Assembly (NCBI GenBank): GCA_045110575.1
Contig: JBGCGF010000004.1
Coordinates: forward strand, 1-64,000
Source of the DNA: CALDTK01 sp045110575
Lineage (GTDB): Bacteria > Bacteroidota > Bacteroidia > Chitinophagales > Saprospiraceae
Direction of reading: 5' to 3'
DNA: 64,000 bases
Under the pieces are notes generated by a model. That model made no database searches. It was given only the letters and a program-made list of their open reading frames with translations, and was not told where the DNA came from. Shown here one piece after another: positions 52,232 to 61,023 of the stretch. The first letter of the stretch is position 1. The number at the start of each line of letters is the position of its first letter. A program made the position numbers and the translations under genes.

Positions 52232-52912
52232 ATGTCGTACAGTTTAAAAGTAGTTGTTGTATTTGGTCTTCTTTTCTTTTGGTCTGCTTGCGAGAAGGAC
52301 GAAATGGGGCCATACCTAGACGCTGATCTTTATTCAATTGTTGATGCGGGTATTTTTGAACTTCTGCAAGAGAGTATTGATCAGCTTCCTTATAACGGTG
52401 TTGATAGTATTTCGTTTGTTGACGAAGACATGAATATACTTGTGTTTAGAATATCAGTCTCACCAGCTTCTGCTTTTTTGATTTCCGACACGCAATACGA
52501 TGTAAATATTCCTGGAGACACGGTTTTGTTTAAGTATGGCGCAGAAGTGAGATTTTTAGATCTGGTAAACGACTCATTGAACTTGCGATTTGGGGTCAAT
52601 TTATATGCTTCTACCTTTGGCAAAGAGTCTTATAAGCCTACAAAAGTTGCTGATCTTATGAAGATCTGGTTTATCCAGTATGGAGAACCACGGGTTTCAG
52701 GTCTTGTTTTAGAGGACTATATAAATTTGAGGACCTCTGAGATTGTTCCTGATACAATAATCTATGAAGATGTCGAATATTACGGGAGAGAGTTTAAGGA
52801 TGCTTTCTGTACACCTTTTGAAGACCCTGTTTCTTACGTATGTTTTAATTATGAGATTGGGATAATTTCATTTACGGACCTCGACGGAAAGCTATGGGTG
52901 TACAGCGATTAG
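52232..52912 (+). CDS. lipoprotein of unknown function
   Basis: 226 aa. Signal peptide with lipobox WSAC (Cys about 20). The mature part is acidic and beta-rich, with a Cys pair near the C-terminus (FCTPFEDPVSYVCF). AT-rich relative to hutU. No family recognised. It sits between hutU and the duplicated hutU tail and overlaps the end of a decayed minus-strand gene by 41 bp, so it may have been involved in the same rearrangement. Confidence 0.75.
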   Translation: MSYSLKVVVVFGLLFFWSACEKDEMGPYLDADLYSIVDAGIFELLQESIDQLPYNGVDSISFVDEDMNILVFRISVSPASAFLISDTQYDVNIPGDTVLFKYGAEVRFLDLVNDSLNLRFGVNLYASTFGKESYKPTKVADLMKIWFIQYGEPRVSGLVLEDYINLRTSEIVPDTIIYEDVEYYGREFKDAFCTPFEDPVSYVCFNYEIGIISFTDLDGKLWVYSD

Positions 52913-53355
52913 GTTCTAATTTATTTATCTCCTGAAGCGTTTTCTTTAAAAAATTGGAAAATCTGTCAGGATTGAAATCTTCTACAAGCCCATTTTGCTC
53001 TTTTTCTATGATGTCAACAACGGCATCGCGAGAAGAAGTTGGGCACGTAATGAAGGTGCTGTGTTCGCGATCAAAAGAGAGATGGAGCGTACGCCAAGCT
53101 TGAAGGTGACGGTACCGAATATGGTTGATGATGCGTTGCTGGAAGGGTTGTTTTAGGATGCGCTTCTGAAGCGAGTTTTGTTGGTTTGGTGTCCATTCGG
53201 CACACATTGTTGTCGTCCGTAGCATTCTCCTTTTTGAATGCAGCGTATTGCAAGGATTTGGCATACTGATACCTGTAGTTCGCTATTCATCAGCACCTGT
53301 TGACTGGTAAGTAGCAAGCAACATTGTCAAACTCTTCTAAACCGTAAATTGCCAT
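52872..53355 (-). pseudogene. decayed small gene disrupted by the hutU-tail copy
   Basis: From ATG 53355 the frame reads MAIYGLEEFDNVACYLPVN, meets two adjacent TGA codons (53287-53292), then continues RYQYAKSLQYAAFKKEN and MDTKPTKLASEA to 53159. There the 157-bp hutU copy interrupts it. Skipping that insert joins the frame in register (SEAQEQNGLVEDFNPDRF, then FLKKTLQEINK), ending at 52872. The restored ~110 residues look like genuine protein but match no family I know. Either the TGA pair or the insert would inactivate it. Confidence 0.55.
53002..53158 (+). repeat. 157-bp copy of the hutU 3' end
   Basis: Identical to 51974-52130 except two bases (C to G and C to A), including the hutU stop codon. 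The offset is 1028 bp. The sequences on either side are unrelated to those flanking the original, so this is an isolated inserted copy and not one unit of a tandem duplication. Confidence 0.97.
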
Positions 53356-53423
53356 ACCTGAGAACACCTGTTCTCACAACTAATCCAAGGTTAGGTGTGC
53401 TGATTCTTTAAGCTCAATCTTTG

Positions 53424-54956
53424 ATGAATTTTAGTCTACACAATAGGTCTCTTACCGTCCGTACAATCGTAGGAATGATGCTCCTCATTCCTAGTCTTAT
53501 GCTAGCTCAAACCTTCGAGTTGGCCGATGCAACTCCCTTTTTTGACGTGAGGTATGGTGCTTCTGCATTTGCCGATATCGACAACGATGGAGATCAAGAT
53601 GTTGTCATGGTTGGTAATAGGGCAGAATTTTCGCTTCCGCAAAACGAGAATTATATCGCCAAGCTTTATACAAATGATGGGCTTGGAAACTTCACAGAAG
53701 TTATTGGAACTCCTTTCATTGGCTTGCAGTCCGTGGCACTAGCATTCGCAGATGTGGATGGAGACAATGATCCCGATCTCTTGGTAACAGGAATTGATTT
53801 TCGCTTCAATCCTATCACCACAATGTATCTCAATGATGGTACGGGCAACTTCACCATTCTCGCAACGAGCCCGTTCGAAAATGTATATGCAGCGGATATC
53901 GTTTTTGCAGACGTAGACGGAGATGAAGACCTTGATGTCTTTGTCTCAGGTTCGACAGTAGCTTTTGAAGCGATAAGCAGTTCAAAGCTTTACATCAATG
54001 ATGGCGCAGGAGGATTTGTCGAGAAGGCGAACACTCCTTTTGCAAATACACAGGAGACGTCGATGGATGTATCAGACTTCGACCTCGATGGCGACTTAGA
54101 CCTGTTGCTTTTGGGTACTTCTGAAGTACCAGGTCCAATCACAGAAGCTTATCTCAACGATGGGCAGGGCAACTATACGGTTGCGCCGCAGTACAATTTT
54201 GAGCAGCTGTCTTCAGGAGACCTTTCTTTCTCGGATATCGATAACGATGGTGATGAGGATTTGCTGATCTCTGGAACCTCAGATTCAGGTTTAACGCCAT
54301 ACACAGGCTTGTACATGAATGACGGTGCGGGAAACTTTGTAGAAGATCAAAATTCAAGTCTTGCGCCTCTGAAGTTTGTAAGCTCGATTTTTTGTGATTT
54401 CGACAACGATGGTTTTGAAGACCTCTTAATGACGGGAAAGAATTCGACTGACCCTAATCTCTTTATAGATGAGGGCAAAGAGACTCTTCTCTATATGAAT
54501 GATGGCAATGGCGTATTAGAAGAAGTCGCAGACAATGCCTTTCCAACACTAGATTTTGGCCACTTGTCTTGCGGAGACGTGAACGGGGATGACTTTAACG
54601 ATGTATTCATCATGGGCACTTTGGATCAAGGTGTGACTCACTATTCCGAGATATTCTTCAATACATCGCTTGTTAGTGCTGTCAGAGAGCAGAGTGGTAG
54701 CCTCAATGACTTCATCAGCGCTTATCCTAATCCTGTGACTAGTGGCGAGTTGTACGTAAACGTTGGGGAATCTATCTCTCGTGATGCTCACGTTTTCGTT
54801 GCAGACCTGCTAGGCAGAACGATTGAAGTGAACAGCTCAATCGTTGAGGAAGGTGTATTGGCCTTGGACGTTGCTCAGCTTAGTACGGGGACTTATTTTG
54901 TAGTCCTTGCTTCAGAGGGGGCAACGGTGACGCAGAAGTTTTCTGTGATTCGGTAA
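53424..54956 (+). CDS. secreted FG-GAP/VCBS repeat protein with T9SS tail
   Basis: 510 aa from ATG 53424 (the codon before is TTG). The signal peptide ends LMLAQ. Six to seven repeats with calcium-binding DxDxDGDxD loops (for example DIDNDGDQDVV, DVDGDNDPDLL and DIDNDGDEDLL), each with YLNDGxGNF, form a beta-propeller of the FG-GAP type. The C-terminal ~85 residues are a T9SS sorting domain (AYPNPVTSG, LGRTIEV, LSTGTYFVVL). Probable surface adhesion or binding protein. Confidence 0.88.
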   Translation: MNFSLHNRSLTVRTIVGMMLLIPSLMLAQTFELADATPFFDVRYGASAFADIDNDGDQDVVMVGNRAEFSLPQNENYIAKLYTNDGLGNFTEVIGTPFIGLQSVALAFADVDGDNDPDLLVTGIDFRFNPITTMYLNDGTGNFTILATSPFENVYAADIVFADVDGDEDLDVFVSGSTVAFEAISSSKLYINDGAGGFVEKANTPFANTQETSMDVSDFDLDGDLDLLLLGTSEVPGPITEAYLNDGQGNYTVAPQYNFEQLSSGDLSFSDIDNDGDEDLLISGTSDSGLTPYTGLYMNDGAGNFVEDQNSSLAPLKFVSSIFCDFDNDGFEDLLMTGKNSTDPNLFIDEGKETLLYMNDGNGVLEEVADNAFPTLDFGHLSCGDVNGDDFNDVFIMGTLDQGVTHYSEIFFNTSLVSAVREQSGSLNDFISAYPNPVTSGELYVNVGESISRDAHVFVADLLGRTIEVNSSIVEEGVLALDVAQLSTGTYFVVLASEGATVTQKFSVIR

Positions 54957-55039
54957 GGGGGCATGATAGTGGTTGAACCGTCAGATCTACCGGGATTTAG
55001 AATTAAACCGGTGAACTTTAGATAAGCTAGCAATAGTAT

Positions 55040-55510
55040 CTATCGACTCGGTCTGACGGTTCGTATTAGCTCAAACCTAACCTTCGTAATCCCATACCCG
55101 GGCATGACCCAACGCTTTACCTCTGCAAAGCCATGCTTTTCATACAAGGTGATGGCAGGCTTATTTTTCGCTCCTGTTTCGACGATAAAGAGGGCGGAAT
55201 CAAACGTATTGAAGGTGAAGTCGATCAACTTGGTTGCGATGCCTTTTCTGAAGTGCTTAGGGTCAACGACGAGGCTATTGATGTGTGTGTACTCTTCGTT
55301 GTGGGTAATCTCCGTTACGGCGGCTAACTCCTGCTGTTCGTAGTATCCGAAGAAGACGGTTCTGCTATTTACGTATTCCTCAAGAGGCCTTTTGAGGGGA
55401 GGAAAGTCAGTAGCGCCGAGCAGTTCGGCCTCAACGGCATAGGACACTTGAAATACAGCGCGTATTTGCTCGGCTACTTCGATGTCTGAATGCTGGAGTT
55501 TTTGGATCAT
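55040..55510 (-). CDS. GNAT-family N-acetyltransferase
   Basis: 156 aa from ATG 55510; a longer frame to 55582 would overlap the next gene. GNAT motifs: INSLVVDPKHFRKGIATKLID (acetyl-CoA pyrophosphate loop, about 85-105) and VETGAKNKPAITLYEKHGFAEV (about 118-139). It should acetylate a small molecule or peptide; substrate unknown. It begins 22 bp after the stop of the membrane-protein gene, so the two are probably co-transcribed. Confidence 0.88.
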   Translation of the reverse strand: MIQKLQHSDIEVAEQIRAVFQVSYAVEAELLGATDFPPLKRPLEEYVNSRTVFFGYYEQQELAAVTEITHNEEYTHINSLVVDPKHFRKGIATKLIDFTFNTFDSALFIVETGAKNKPAITLYEKHGFAEVKRWVMPGYGITKVRFELIRTVRPSR

Positions 55511-55532
55511 TTCGGGGAGTTGGGAAAGTTGT

Positions 55533-56132
55533 TTAATTGGGAGATTTTGAAGGCATAACGGAGAACCCCATCGTGCCTTCACTCAGGTCTCGATGGGGTT
55601 TATCTAACGTGAAATTTATCCCTCTTTCTGTGACCTGCAAGGTGTCATTGAGTTTTAGATTATCCCAGCGAACTTCGTCTTCTAGGATGATTGTAGAGCC
55701 TACTATTTTATAGTCACCATAAGACACAAACCCGCCCCCCATGTTTGAATTCAGTACTTTAAAGGTACCGTTCTCCCTGAATTCCATATCGATTCCCACA
55801 TCCCAGTAGAACTCTACAGCATAGATGACAGGTGAGAGGTTTCGTAGTGTATTGTAGGTGAATATGGCCGCACAGGATAGTCCCATGGCTCCTATCCAAT
55901 ACACTAAGCTTGAGAGGTATTTGTGGATCTTTCCAAATTTTCGTTCGCTCGGGATTACAATTGCTAAGATCGAGGAGTCAATAAAAACAGGCAGCACCAA
56001 GACCATAGAAAACATCCCCATGTAATAAGTGGATAATTCATTGAATATAAAGCCACCCGTAAAGATGCTAATTACCAGGGCTGTAATTCGAATGGTACGG
56101 GCGATAATTCGAACTATGTTTTTAGCTGACAT
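55533..56132 (-). CDS. membrane protein, unknown
   Basis: 199 aa. Hydrophobic segments at about 13-30, 40-60 and 75-93, then a soluble C-terminal domain (MEFRENGTFKVLNSNMGGG, YGDYKIVGSTIIL) like a small beta-barrel sensing or binding domain. No family recognised. Precedes a GNAT gene on the same strand. Confidence 0.7.
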   Translation of the reverse strand: MSAKNIVRIIARTIRITALVISIFTGGFIFNELSTYYMGMFSMVLVLPVFIDSSILAIVIPSERKFGKIHKYLSSLVYWIGAMGLSCAAIFTYNTLRNLSPVIYAVEFYWDVGIDMEFRENGTFKVLNSNMGGGFVSYGDYKIVGSTIILEDEVRWDNLKLNDTLQVTERGINFTLDKPHRDLSEGTMGFSVMPSKSPN

Positions 56133-56184
56133 GAAGTTGGTTTAACTACTTTTTATACTACTTATTCGTATTGAGTGTCTTAAG

Positions 56185-56378
56185 TTATTTCCAAAATTGC
56201 CACCATTTTTTAGGCTGAAGGATTGGCGTCTGAGGTTGAATTGGAGAATTGATAACTACAGGTATCTTCTTAGTCTTGGGAGGGGTTTGCGCTACAGGAT
56301 TGGCTGCTACGTAGTTCTTTATAAGCAGCGGATAAGTCTCTGTGCGAGGTTCTCTTTTAGTTGTTTGTTGATATCCAT
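56185..56378 (-). pseudogene. small broken gene with one frameshift
   Basis: From ATG 56378 one frame reads MDINKQLKENLAQRLIRCL and stops at 56319. The neighbouring frame, open from just before this point, reads LIKNYVAANPVAQTPP, then VVINSPIQPQTPILQPKKWW and ends QFWK at the TAA of 56185-56187. Joined, they give a ~63-residue protein with a natural amphipathic start and aromatic end. A single-base indel near 56320-56330 would explain it. Unknown family. The rest of 56133-56504 holds only one variant 14-bp word (56470-56483). Confidence 0.4.
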
Positions 56379-56504
56379 TGAGTCCGGTTGAATATTAGTA
56401 AAGAAAAGTCGGCTTTCTGGAAGCACGTATTCGTGACTTATCGATCTCTTGTATTGTCTGAAGTTACCCGTTTTAGCGAAAGCAGAAGACTCCCAACACC
56501 GCCC

Positions 56505-58130
56505 CTAACGCACCTCCTGCTTCACCACCTGCAACGTCGATCGCTCACCCGCTACAGTTGTCACGCGTATGAGGTAAACGCCCGCTGGACCGTCAAGCTC
56601 AAGCTCTAGGGAGCCAGCGTTCACTGCATTCCATTTACGAAGAGCTCGTCCACTTAGGTCCATCAACTGAACCTCGTCGATGTTCTTACCTGCAGTCGTT
56701 ACCGTAAAAGCACCCGAAGTAGGGTTGGGGAATAGGCGCAGACCAGACGCAGCCAATTCGTCTTGCGCCGCACTAACCACGGTGCATCTTCCTGGAAGGT
56801 TTGCATCCATGTAGATCGACCTAGCGTCGAACCACCACTTGAGATAGTCGATTTCCTCTTCGTAGGTCTCTCCGATAAAGAAATTCCAATTTACATATTC
56901 GCCAAGGATTGGCCACTTTGTGAAGTTTCGATCCTGTGCTTCGTCTAGGTATAGCGCTGTGGAGTCGATGAAATTATCGATGTAGTTTTTGGAGAGAATT
57001 GTACCCCTCAGGCTTTGCCACCTGCATTGTAACTCATTTGCAAACGTGGTGTCTTCAAGCAATCTCGGCCACCATTCTGGCGGCTCGTTATTGAAGTCGC
57101 AGACCTCCGCAAAATTGTACTGCCAACCCGTGGTGTCTGGAGCATCGCAGTAGGTCGCATTGCCGTAGGAGAGGTTGAAATCCCACATTGGTCCGCACGT
57201 TAACTTTCCTCCCTTGCTGACTTTGTCCTTATACATGAAGCTACTTGATCGATAACCATCGACCGTTCTTCTTAACTCCTGCATCAGCATGAAATCAATG
57301 AATGATTCAACGTTTATCATTGATCTATAACCGCTGATAGGATCCTTGAAGTTAGGGCCGTAAAGGATGTCTTCAAAATCTGAAACGTAGTCCTTTATAT
57401 AGTCTCTTTGTATTTGACTTAGGTCTTCATATTTAGGGTCGTGGTATAGGAACTTTACTTCTTCTTGATACTCGGACTCCCATGGTTCTCCGCTGTTGCC
57501 GATCGGTTTGTCAACTTTGATGATGTAACCTCCCGTCAATTCGTCTCCCGTATTATCGTCAACTTTCAACGTGGCAATGTCAACACGATTATCATCAACC
57601 TTTATTTTTTCAACCAAGGCGTATATTCCTAAGTAATCATTGTCAATGATTAACTCGCAGTATACGAAGCGAGGAGACCATGGCTGCATATTGCTAAAGA
57701 GCGAATAGGTAATCGAATTGCGGATGAGTGATTTGTCCGGATAGGCGCCATAAAGGATCCAATCATTTTCACTCGGAAGTCCTAACAGGCTAACGTTCAA
57801 GTTTTCACCTTGAGCGTCGCGGGTTTCGAAACCGTAGCTTTTCTTGGGATATTGCTGCGAAGTCGAGCCTCTGATTTCGATTCCGATTTTTCCGGAAAAG
57901 TCATTGAAGCTATCCGAAGTGAAATTTCGGCTTCCATCGGTGTTCCAAATGATCCCCATGTCACACGTGACCTTTGGATCGTCTTCAATCGCTTGCCCAT
58001 TTGTGCTAATGACAACGATTGGTAAATTGGAACCTGTAAGGCTCTGAGCACTCAGTTGTACCCCAATAAATACTAGGAGTAGCGCACTTATCGTGTTGAG
58101 GTATACTTTTTTCGGGATTAAGTAGGTCAT
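56505..58130 (-). CDS. CotH-kinase-family secreted protein with T9SS tail
   Basis: 541 aa from ATG 58130; the start at 58163 overlaps the preceding gene. Signal peptide ending QLSAQ. The CotH domain (about 45-400) has IEIRGSTSQQYPKKSYGFE, LPSENDWILYGAYPDKSLIRN, YLGIYALVEKI and the late GPMWDFNLSYGN with the Asp of the kinase-like active site. CotH proteins phosphorylate surface proteins in spore formers; in Bacteroidota they are common secreted proteins of unknown target. The T9SS tail starts LFPNPTSG. It is 17 bp downstream of the methyltransferase gene. Confidence 0.9.
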   Translation of the reverse strand: MTYLIPKKVYLNTISALLLVFIGVQLSAQSLTGSNLPIVVISTNGQAIEDDPKVTCDMGIIWNTDGSRNFTSDSFNDFSGKIGIEIRGSTSQQYPKKSYGFETRDAQGENLNVSLLGLPSENDWILYGAYPDKSLIRNSITYSLFSNMQPWSPRFVYCELIIDNDYLGIYALVEKIKVDDNRVDIATLKVDDNTGDELTGGYIIKVDKPIGNSGEPWESEYQEEVKFLYHDPKYEDLSQIQRDYIKDYVSDFEDILYGPNFKDPISGYRSMINVESFIDFMLMQELRRTVDGYRSSSFMYKDKVSKGGKLTCGPMWDFNLSYGNATYCDAPDTTGWQYNFAEVCDFNNEPPEWWPRLLEDTTFANELQCRWQSLRGTILSKNYIDNFIDSTALYLDEAQDRNFTKWPILGEYVNWNFFIGETYEEEIDYLKWWFDARSIYMDANLPGRCTVVSAAQDELAASGLRLFPNPTSGAFTVTTAGKNIDEVQLMDLSGRALRKWNAVNAGSLELELDGPAGVYLIRVTTVAGERSTLQVVKQEVR

Positions 58131-58147
58131 TTGAGGTTTGAATTTGG

Positions 58148-59233
58148 CTAGTTCTTCGTGCACTGATACACGATAAACTTGTCGTTCTCAGCCACAACCT
58201 CAACCGCTGAGAAGATGGGTGTCAAGTGCGTCTTGTAGTTGAGGTGGGTGTTTGCCACGACCTGTAAGTTTCCTCCGTTCTTTAAGCATCGGAAGCACTC
58301 TTTAAAGAGGCGAATGGGCACCTCAATGTTGATTTCGTACTCGAAGTGAAATGGTGGATTCGACACGATTACATCGAACGTCTCATCGTCAAAACGCGAC
58401 AAGTTGTTATCGTAATGATGGTGCACGTTCTCTCCTTGGACATTCAGTTTTGCAGATTCAACCGCGAGGTAAGAATCGTCGATCAAGTGCAGTGTTGCGT
58501 CGGGTGCATCCCGAAGCGCTTCTTTGCCGAGCACTCCGTTGCCAGAGGCTAAATCCAAGATGGTCTCGTCGCTCGCTTCAATATCGAGGTTCTCTACGAG
58601 GTACTGTGTAGCGTAGTCAATATGCTTTCGCGAAAACACTCCCCAGTACTGTTTGTACTCGTGGTCGTTATACGTGATGGTGTCGAGTGCGTCAACTGGG
58701 CTTACCTTTTTCTTGCCTGTCAGCGTGAGCAAACGAGCCTTTTTTACAGCTCTACTTTGCTCTACATTTTCAAAGTACTTCTGAGAAATTTCAACCAGCT
58801 TCGGACTGAAATGTCGCGTCATGAAGGCAACGACAACGGTGACATCATCTGTTGAGTTCTGAGCAATGTGCTGAATGAAAAGCTCAAGCAATGCCAAGGA
58901 TTTCGGAGCCTTGACTAAAGCGATCTCTACTTGGTCAGGGAAGGTGGCGAGCGGATTAGAAAACTGCGGGATTGTCAGCTTGTTTGCTGCAAGGTTCTTT
59001 TCGATCGACTCTTCTTGGCTTTTACTTGTCAGGACGACCGTCGGCTTGTCTGCGCTTAGGTGGCAGGTCAAGAAGCCAAATTGATCGTTGTAAACCGCTA
59101 TGCCGCTAGGTTTTGCATCCAACGCTTGGTAGCCTGAAAGCAAGTATTCGTCTGCAGCGCTGTACGGCTTCAAGGATCGATTGGTGGTCGAGTCGTACCT
59201 TTTGAAACTGTAGGCGGCTGATTGGGTTGGCAT
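58148..59233 (-). CDS. RlmG/RsmC-like 23S/16S rRNA guanine-N2 methyltransferase
   Basis: 361 aa. Two MTS-type domains: a degenerate N-terminal one and a C-terminal SAM-binding one with DLASGNGVLGKEAL (about 228) and the catalytic NPPFHFEY (about 288), which marks amino-group methyltransferases. The end FSAVEVVAENDKFIVYQC resembles RlmG, which makes m2G1835 in 23S rRNA. The choice of RlmG over RsmC is by general resemblance only. Confidence 0.85.
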   Translation of the reverse strand: MPTQSAAYSFKRYDSTTNRSLKPYSAADEYLLSGYQALDAKPSGIAVYNDQFGFLTCHLSADKPTVVLTSKSQEESIEKNLAANKLTIPQFSNPLATFPDQVEIALVKAPKSLALLELFIQHIAQNSTDDVTVVVAFMTRHFSPKLVEISQKYFENVEQSRAVKKARLLTLTGKKKVSPVDALDTITYNDHEYKQYWGVFSRKHIDYATQYLVENLDIEASDETILDLASGNGVLGKEALRDAPDATLHLIDDSYLAVESAKLNVQGENVHHHYDNNLSRFDDETFDVIVSNPPFHFEYEINIEVPIRLFKECFRCLKNGGNLQVVANTHLNYKTHLTPIFSAVEVVAENDKFIVYQCTKN

Positions 59234-59388
59234 AGCGTTGTTGAGTTCGAGCGAACAATGAGCAGCAGTGGCCTAATGTGTGGCCTCTGCGCTTCTCGTA
59301 AAGGTATGTTACTTCCCGGTAGGTAAAGCCGTTTGCGTCATCAGGCCTTCGTTTTCTGATCTGCTTCTTCGCTATGCTCATCTAAGCG

Positions 59389-59640
59389 CTACGCAATTTT
59401 CACATCGATGCGCAAGAGTCTTTGTTTGAGCTCTTCCATTGTCCCTTTGTACTCCCAGTACATGAGTCGTTCATGGGAGGACTTTACGAGTATGTATTTT
59501 TCACTGATGGACTGAATCCGTTCAATAGATATTATCTTATTCATGAACGTCGACTCGTCAAAGTGCTCTTCTATTTCCTTGTTGTCGTTGCTATATCCAT
59601 GAGCAATTATTCCTAATTTGACTTCTAGTTCTAGAAACAT
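59389..59640 (-). CDS. small hypothetical protein
   Basis: 83 aa from ATG 59640. Charged, helix-forming (IEEHFDESTFMNKIISIERI, MEELKQRLLRIDVKIA). The middle, ISEKYILVKSSHERLMYWEYK, looks like a beta-hairpin. No family recognised. A terminator-like hairpin and the 14-bp word lie upstream. It is probably a real gene from its composition. Confidence 0.5.
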   Translation of the reverse strand: MFLELEVKLGIIAHGYSNDNKEIEEHFDESTFMNKIISIERIQSISEKYILVKSSHERLMYWEYKGTMEELKQRLLRIDVKIA

Positions 59641-59740
59641 AAGGCTGTTTGTTTTGGGGTGGTTTCGGTTTTCACTTGCTCGGAGATTGCAGATTGTATT
59701 TCAGTTTGACACTGCATTTTCTTTGCGTTTCTCTCGATTG

Positions 59741-59775
59741 AAAAAGCAAACCCGCTGGGTTTGCGATATGTTTTT
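59741..59775 (-). terminator. bidirectional-looking terminator hairpin
   Basis: GCAAACCC/GGGTTTGC with a 3-nt loop (59746-59764). On the minus strand it is followed by TTTTT; on the plus strand by GATATGTTTTT. It would insulate the small gene at 59389-59640 from upstream minus-strand transcription. Confidence 0.7.
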
Positions 59776-59926
59776 GGTTTCTCTTCTTTCAAGTGTATGA
59801 AGGCTGGTTAGGTTAGGTTTTGGCGAAAGCTCAACCTCGCATTGTGATTTGTTTTGATATGAATTTATACCAGCCTCCTTTTGCTATATTGCCCCTGATT
59901 TTATTTCAATACTTCAAACTAATCAG

Positions 59927-60808
59927 ATGTCTACAACAGCTACTTACTATCAGAAATCGGGAAAGACTAATCCTTTAGCCTATGTATATGCCCTCCTTCT
60001 TATCGTTGTTGTTGCTCCCATTCTAGCGGGCATTTACACCCTAGCGATTTGGCACATTCCTTTTGTATACCTCAACTTTCTTTTGGCCATTGGCTTCGGT
60101 TTCGTGCTAGGACTGCTAACTGCAATGGTCGTCAAGCGGATGGGAAAAGTAAGAAGCGGTACCGTTGGGTTTGTCCTTTCTCTACTTATTGGATTATCGG
60201 CCTTGTACATCCATTGGGGCATGTGGTCTGACCTCGTATTGAACGTGTCTGCTAATGGATCTGGAATGTTCAACCTTGGTGAGACGTTCAACATGCTCTT
60301 GCAACCTGGAGCGTTGTTCTCTTTTATCGGAGAGATCAATAGTATAGGAACGTGGGGACTTAGCGACACGACCGTAAGTGGTACCTTTTTATCTGTGGTT
60401 TGGCTAATTGAAGCGGCACTTATTGCTGGTGGAACCGTGCTCTTTTCGGGAGGACAATCAGATGAGCCATTTTGTGAGATCAGCCAAGAGTGGTTTAAGA
60501 GTAAGACACTCGCCAAGTTTACAGCCTTCGACTCTCCTTCAGCCTTGAAGACTAGCCTCGAGAGTGGTGACATGTCTCCATTGGAGGAGCTTGGCGCTCA
60601 GGACGAAGCAGCATCTTTAAATCACAGCGTACTGACGCTCTATGCAAATGCGACCAACGAAAACTACCTCTCCGTTAGTAACATGATATCCAAAATGAAG
60701 GATGACGAGATTACATACGACGAGCAAATTCTTATCAGAAACTTGAAGATCTCAGAAGAGACCAGCAACATGCTCGAAGCAAAAATCGGGGCACCTCCTT
60801 CTGCCTAA
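59927..60808 (+). CDS. polytopic membrane protein, unknown
   Basis: 293 aa. Five hydrophobic segments (about 18-40, 44-66, 78-96, 118-138 and 150-168), then an acidic soluble C-terminal domain (about 175-293) with helices such as LISKMKDDEITYDEQILIRNL-like sequence. No motif known to me. Isolated gene, convergent with the M14 peptidase. Confidence 0.75.
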   Translation: MSTTATYYQKSGKTNPLAYVYALLLIVVVAPILAGIYTLAIWHIPFVYLNFLLAIGFGFVLGLLTAMVVKRMGKVRSGTVGFVLSLLIGLSALYIHWGMWSDLVLNVSANGSGMFNLGETFNMLLQPGALFSFIGEINSIGTWGLSDTTVSGTFLSVVWLIEAALIAGGTVLFSGGQSDEPFCEISQEWFKSKTLAKFTAFDSPSALKTSLESGDMSPLEELGAQDEAASLNHSVLTLYANATNENYLSVSNMISKMKDDEITYDEQILIRNLKISEETSNMLEAKIGAPPSA

Positions 60809-60865
60809 CAGTCTATACTGCATAAGCTCTATGGTTTTGGCGAAAGCTGAAGCACTGCAAGCAAA

Positions 60866-61003
60866 GCGCCGCAGGCTGTGGCCCTCCAGTTATGAAACGC
60901 CGTAGGCAAAGCGCCGCAGGCTGTTAGCCCATAGTTATGCAGCGCCGCAGGCTGTAGCCCTCCAGTTATGCAGCGCCGCAGGCTGTTACCCCGCGCCGCA
61001 GGC
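60866..61003. repeat. GCGCCGCAGGCTG dispersed repeats
   Basis: GCGCCGCAGGC begins at 60866, 60911, 60942, 60973 and 60993; in between, CCAGTTATGCA and GGCTGTAGCC mini-hairpins recur. Spacings are 45, 31, 31 and 20 bp. The block is GC-rich and lies between convergent genes, ending in a T-run (60996-61012). One 14-bp word (60834-60847) lies at its left edge. Confidence 0.85.
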
Positions 61004-61023
61004 TTTTTTTTCCAAAAAAAAAC

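Noticed and set aside
59106..59381. Open frame overlapping the start of the RlmG-like gene
   Set aside because: It overlaps the well-supported methyltransferase by 128 bp in another frame, and its composition is not protein-like beyond the first half.
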